NCBI GenBank assembly: GCA_938036585.1
Contig: CALHQN010000151.1
Location: 1-6,662 of the forward strand
DNA from: an uncultured Campylobacter sp.
Lineage (GTDB): Bacteria; Campylobacterota; Campylobacteria; Campylobacterales; Campylobacteraceae
Direction: 5' to 3'
Length of the DNA stretch: 6,662 nucleotides
How positions within the stretch are numbered: the stretch's first letter is position 1; every line of letters starts with the position of its first letter. The translations under genes and the position numbers were made by a program. Of this stretch, positions 5,145 to 6,662 are shown one piece after another. The notes below the pieces were generated by a model. It ran no database searches. It worked only from the letters and a program-made list of their open reading frames with translations, and had not been told where the DNA came from.

Positions 5145-5468
5145 ATGGGATACCTTTATTTGGGCATTGCGATAGTTTTGGAGCTGGTGGGAACCAACTG
5201 TATGAAGCTCTCGGACGGATTTAGCAAGCTAAATTATTCGCTCGCTACGCTGGCGGCATACGGCGCCTGCTTTTATTTTTTGGCACTCGCGCTAAAAACG
5301 GTAAAGCTTAGCGTCGCCTACGCCACGTGGGGTGGGCTTGGCATAGTGTTGGCATCGCTACTTTCGGTGTTTTACTTCCACGAAAAACTCTCTGCGCCCG
5401 CGATCTGCGGCATAGCGCTCATCGTGATAGGCACGGCGATGTGTAATTTCTTCGGCGCAGGCCACTAA
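5145..5468 (+). CDS. SMR-family multidrug efflux protein, EmrE/Qac type, 107 aa
   Basis: Small multidrug resistance transporter: a proton antiporter in the inner membrane that expels quaternary ammonium and other lipophilic cations. The ATG has AAGGAG 5 nt upstream. The length (107 aa) is standard and four membrane helices are visible (about 3-21, 31-50, 57-76, 84-104). Aligned to E. coli EmrE with an offset of one, the key residues are present: Glu13 (proton/drug site, EmrE E14), Tyr39 (Y40), Tyr59 (Y60), Trp62 (W63), Gly89 (G90) and Gly96 (G97). The block VAYATWGGLGIVLASLLS (57-74) closely matches EmrE and differs from the SugE/Gdx guanidinium exporters. Lys is nearly balanced between the loops (21, 28 and 81 against 51 and 54), and no partner SMR gene is adjacent, so a dual-topology homodimer is likely. 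It is the only convincing plus-strand gene, divergent from the 411-residue gene, with no functional link to its neighbours. The actual substrate cannot be read from sequence. Confidence 0.95.
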   Translation: MGYLYLGIAIVLELVGTNCMKLSDGFSKLNYSLATLAAYGACFYFLALALKTVKLSVAYATWGGLGIVLASLLSVFYFHEKLSAPAICGIALIVIGTAMCNFFGAGH

Positions 5469-5481
5469 GGCCGCGCGCCTT
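5467..5481 (+). terminator. Weak hairpin overlapping the SMR stop codon
   Basis: AAGGC (5467-5471) pairs with GCCTT (5477-5481) around CGCGC, with TT following. The left arm begins inside the TAA stop. The stem is only 5 bp and the T-tract is minimal, so this is a candidate only; no better plus-strand terminator is seen before 5540. Confidence 0.25.
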
Positions 5482-5548
5482 TGCGAGCTAGCAATGCGTT
5501 TAAATTTGGGCGAGGAATAGGGTGTAAAAGCGGATAGAATGACGCAGT

Positions 5549-5564
5549 GGCTAAATTTTAAGCC
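5549..5564 (-). terminator. AAATTT-containing dyad after the possible small ORF
   Basis: GGCT (5549-5552) and AGCC (5561-5564) flank AAATTTTA. On the minus strand it reads GGCGGCTTAAAATTTAGCC and starts 2 nt past the TAG of the small open frame ending at 5567. The arms are short, so it is weak. Its placement and the GCGGCT word resemble the hairpins at 3560-3596 and 5775-5801. Confidence 0.25.
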
Positions 5565-5566
5565 GC

Positions 5567-5641
5567 CTAATCTCGCAAAAATTTCTTATCGATCAGATCG
5601 TAGTTTTTATACAGCCTACGCAGCTCGTCTCGCAACTCCAT
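5567..5641 (-). CDS. Possible small ORF (24 aa) or remnant of a gene end
   Basis: ATG at 5639-5641 opens MELRDELRRLYKNYDLID and ends KKFLRD at TAG 5567-5569. The peptide is amphipathic and charged, with protein-like composition. The same frame stays open upstream without a start for about 15 codons (including EQNLLGFAL just before the Met) back to a TAA, so this may be the 3' end of a decayed gene. Alternatively, a 9-codon frame starts at GTG 5668-5670 behind AAGGAAAGGGC and ends in TGA sharing its A with this ATG (TGATG), the layout of translational coupling. A single-base frameshift joining the two is a third reading. No family is recognised. Confidence 0.3.
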   Translation of the reverse strand: MELRDELRRLYKNYDLIDKKFLRD

Positions 5642-5774
5642 CAGCGCAAAGCCGAGCAGATTTTGCTCACGCCCTTTCCTTAAATTTTATTTTGAAGCAT
5701 AGCTTGAAATTTGCCCAAATTTAACCTGCGAGTTGAAATTTAGGCAAAATGCGGCTAAGCTAGCAAAGCCCGCC

Positions 5775-5801
5775 CGACTAAATTAGCCGCAAATTTAGTC
5801 G
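5775..5801 (-). terminator. Stem-loop overlapping the stop codon of the 233-residue gene
   Basis: CGACTAAATT (5775-5784) and AATTTAGTCG (5792-5801) are perfect 10-bp complements with a 7-nt loop (AGCCGCA on the plus strand). The arm nearest the gene contains its last codon (GAC) and the TAA stop (5795-5797), so the coding end and the hairpin are the same sequence. No T-run follows on the minus strand. The loop and AAATTT arms match the hairpin at 3560-3596. Confidence 0.55.
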
Positions 5802-6496
5802 CAGAAGCGCTCGTCTGTGCGGTATTTCTTACGCTCAGCGATGTAATCGGCTCTGTTTTTTGGATCGGCGAAATACTGCTTTTGCTTCTGCTGATCGGCT
5901 TTGAGCTTTTCTATTACTTCCTTTAAAGCCGCCTTGCGGTCGCTAGCCATGGATGGGAATTTATCCGAAAATATCGCCTTGTATGGATGATCCTTTACCC
6001 AATCGACCGCCTTTTCGACTATGATCTGTTGCTTGTCGATGTCGCAGAATGCGTAGGGGTTGATCACGTCGCCCGCAAGGTGCATGAAAGCGGAATTTGC
6101 CTCGACCGTCTCCATAAACATCGCGCCGCTGACGTCGATTACCGAAGCGAAGGAGATGAAGCGGTATTTGCCCGCGTAGAACCAAAACACCGCGTCGTCC
6201 TTGAGCCCTAGATCATAAGCGCGCGCTGCGACGGTCATCAGCGTGGTTGGAGCGACCATCTCCGGGGCATCTTCGATGATTTTGATCGCCTTTTTTAGGC
6301 TCGGCACGTCGTTTTTCATCAACAGATCGTCGATCGGCTCGTAAACATGCACGTATTCGGGCTTGCCCTCCTTGGCCGAATAAAACGGCGAGATATAGAT
6401 GTCGATCGAAGTGATTTTCTCTACCTTCTCCTCACTCTGGGCGCTCAAAGTCGCAGCCGCCGCCGCACACAGCAGCAGTGAACGAAATTTTTTCAT
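5795..6496 (-). CDS. Exported helical protein of unknown function, 233 aa
   Basis: Function unknown. The ATG (6494-6496) has GAAGGAG 5 nt upstream. Residues 1-19 form a signal peptide (MKKFRSLLLCAAAAATLSA, cleavage before Gln20). The mature part begins with a short beta-looking segment (IDIYISPFY, 31-39), followed by a mainly helical body. Residues 53-110 resemble a TPR/Sel1-like helical hairpin pair: DDLLMKNDVPSLKKAIKI, then TVAARAYDLGLKDDAVFWFYAGKYRF (88-113), where 'A-x-x-Y-x-x-G-x-x-x-x-A-x-x-W/F' fits such repeats. I have a weak recollection of the FWFYAG text in uncharacterised proteobacterial proteins, not enough for a name. A charged, Lys/Gln-rich helix runs from 186 to 208. Two mature Cys (C151, C232) could form a disulfide in the periplasm. 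The last codons lie inside a stem-loop. It has its own promoter and seems monocistronic; periplasmic location is inferred. Confidence 0.88.
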   Translation of the reverse strand: MKKFRSLLLCAAAAATLSAQSEEKVEKITSIDIYISPFYSAKEGKPEYVHVYEPIDDLLMKNDVPSLKKAIKIIEDAPEMVAPTTLMTVAARAYDLGLKDDAVFWFYAGKYRFISFASVIDVSGAMFMETVEANSAFMHLAGDVINPYAFCDIDKQQIIVEKAVDWVKDHPYKAIFSDKFPSMASDRKAALKEVIEKLKADQQKQKQYFADPKNRADYIAERKKYRTDERFCD

Positions 6497-6534
6497 GGTC
6501 TCTCCTTCGGTTAAATTTTATAAATTTCCTCGTA

Positions 6535-6540
6535 ATTATA
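6535..6540 (-). promoter_or_regulatory. -10 box (TATAAT) for the 233-residue gene
   Basis: The minus strand reads GGGTATAATTA, a consensus -10, 38 nt upstream of the ATG at 6496. A partial -35 (TTGCGC) lies 15 bp upstream, which is short. The leader contains AAATTTATAAAATTTAA and then the ribosome binding site GAAGGAG. Confidence 0.6.
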
Positions 6541-6662
6541 CCCTGAAATTTAAGAGCGCAACGCTTTACGCGGCTAAATTTAAGCGCCGTTAGCTGCTAA
6601 ATTTACATTTTAATTTAGCTCGCTCACGCAAATTTTATAAATTTTGGCGCCTTTTAAAAGAG
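6541..6662. other. AAATTT-rich spacer at the right edge
   Basis: This stretch carries several AAATTT words, including GCGGCTAAATTTAA at 6570-6583, identical to 4914-4927, and AAATTTTATAAATTT near 6631-6646. A minus-strand frame is open from the edge to TAA at 6610-6612 (about 16 codons) and could be the tail of a gene beyond the window, but that length is uninformative. No gene is called. Confidence 0.4.

Noticed and set aside
5539..5724. Plus-strand 61-codon frame downstream of the SMR gene
   Set aside because: No ribosome binding site, unremarkable composition, and it overlaps the hairpins and the more protein-like minus-strand frame.
6610..6662. C-terminal tail of a minus-strand gene entering from the right edge
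   Set aside because: Only about 16 open codons, in AAATTT-rich sequence where such frames arise by chance; nothing supports it.

Overview
The window looks like chromosomal DNA from a Campylobacter-type epsilonproteobacterium, probably one of the higher-GC oral species (the C. gracilis / rectus / showae / curvus side of the genus). The basis is the extreme abundance of AAATTT-centred words (TAAATTTA, AAATTTTA) in spacers and as Lys-Phe / Asn-Leu codon pairs in genes, the TATAAT boxes without clear -35 elements, and overall gene style. The species is an inference. I see no rRNA, tRNA, CRISPR array, transposase or phage gene.

Layout from left to right. The left edge holds the start of a lipoprotein gene (minus strand, 1-119, cut by the window). 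Next come two small cytoplasmic proteins of unknown function (372-719 and 883-1440). The core is a run of secreted proteins of unknown function, all on the minus strand: a 482-residue Trp-repeat/YD-like protein (1456-2904), a 142-residue exported protein (2937-3365), and a 411-residue second Trp-repeat protein (3608-4843) that is a colinear paralogue of the first. A lone plus-strand gene (5145-5468) encodes an SMR-family multidrug efflux protein of the EmrE/Qac type. The right end has an exported 233-residue helical protein (5795-6496, minus) with its own promoter.

Spacing suggests these transcription units: 3365 to 883 as a three-gene operon (exported small protein, Trp-repeat protein, acidic cytoplasmic protein; gaps of 32 and 15 bp); 719-372; the second Trp-repeat gene alone behind a TATAAT at 4871-4876; the SMR gene alone; and the 233-residue gene alone behind a TATAAT at 6535-6540. 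Genes at the ends of these units (stops at 372, 883, 3608 and 5795) have a dyad starting within about 11 nt of, or overlapping, the stop codon. Genes inside the operon do not.

The most interesting content is the pair of paralogous repeat proteins. Their Trp anchors are spaced 27-31 residues apart and are followed by identical or near-identical 54-57 residue steps, a precise shared architecture with no function I can name. The second point is a family of AAATTT-armed hairpins, often with a GCGGCT loop, and a degenerate array of the same words in the spacer at 3463-3580. Apart from the SMR transporter, no gene here can be given a firm biochemical function from sequence alone.
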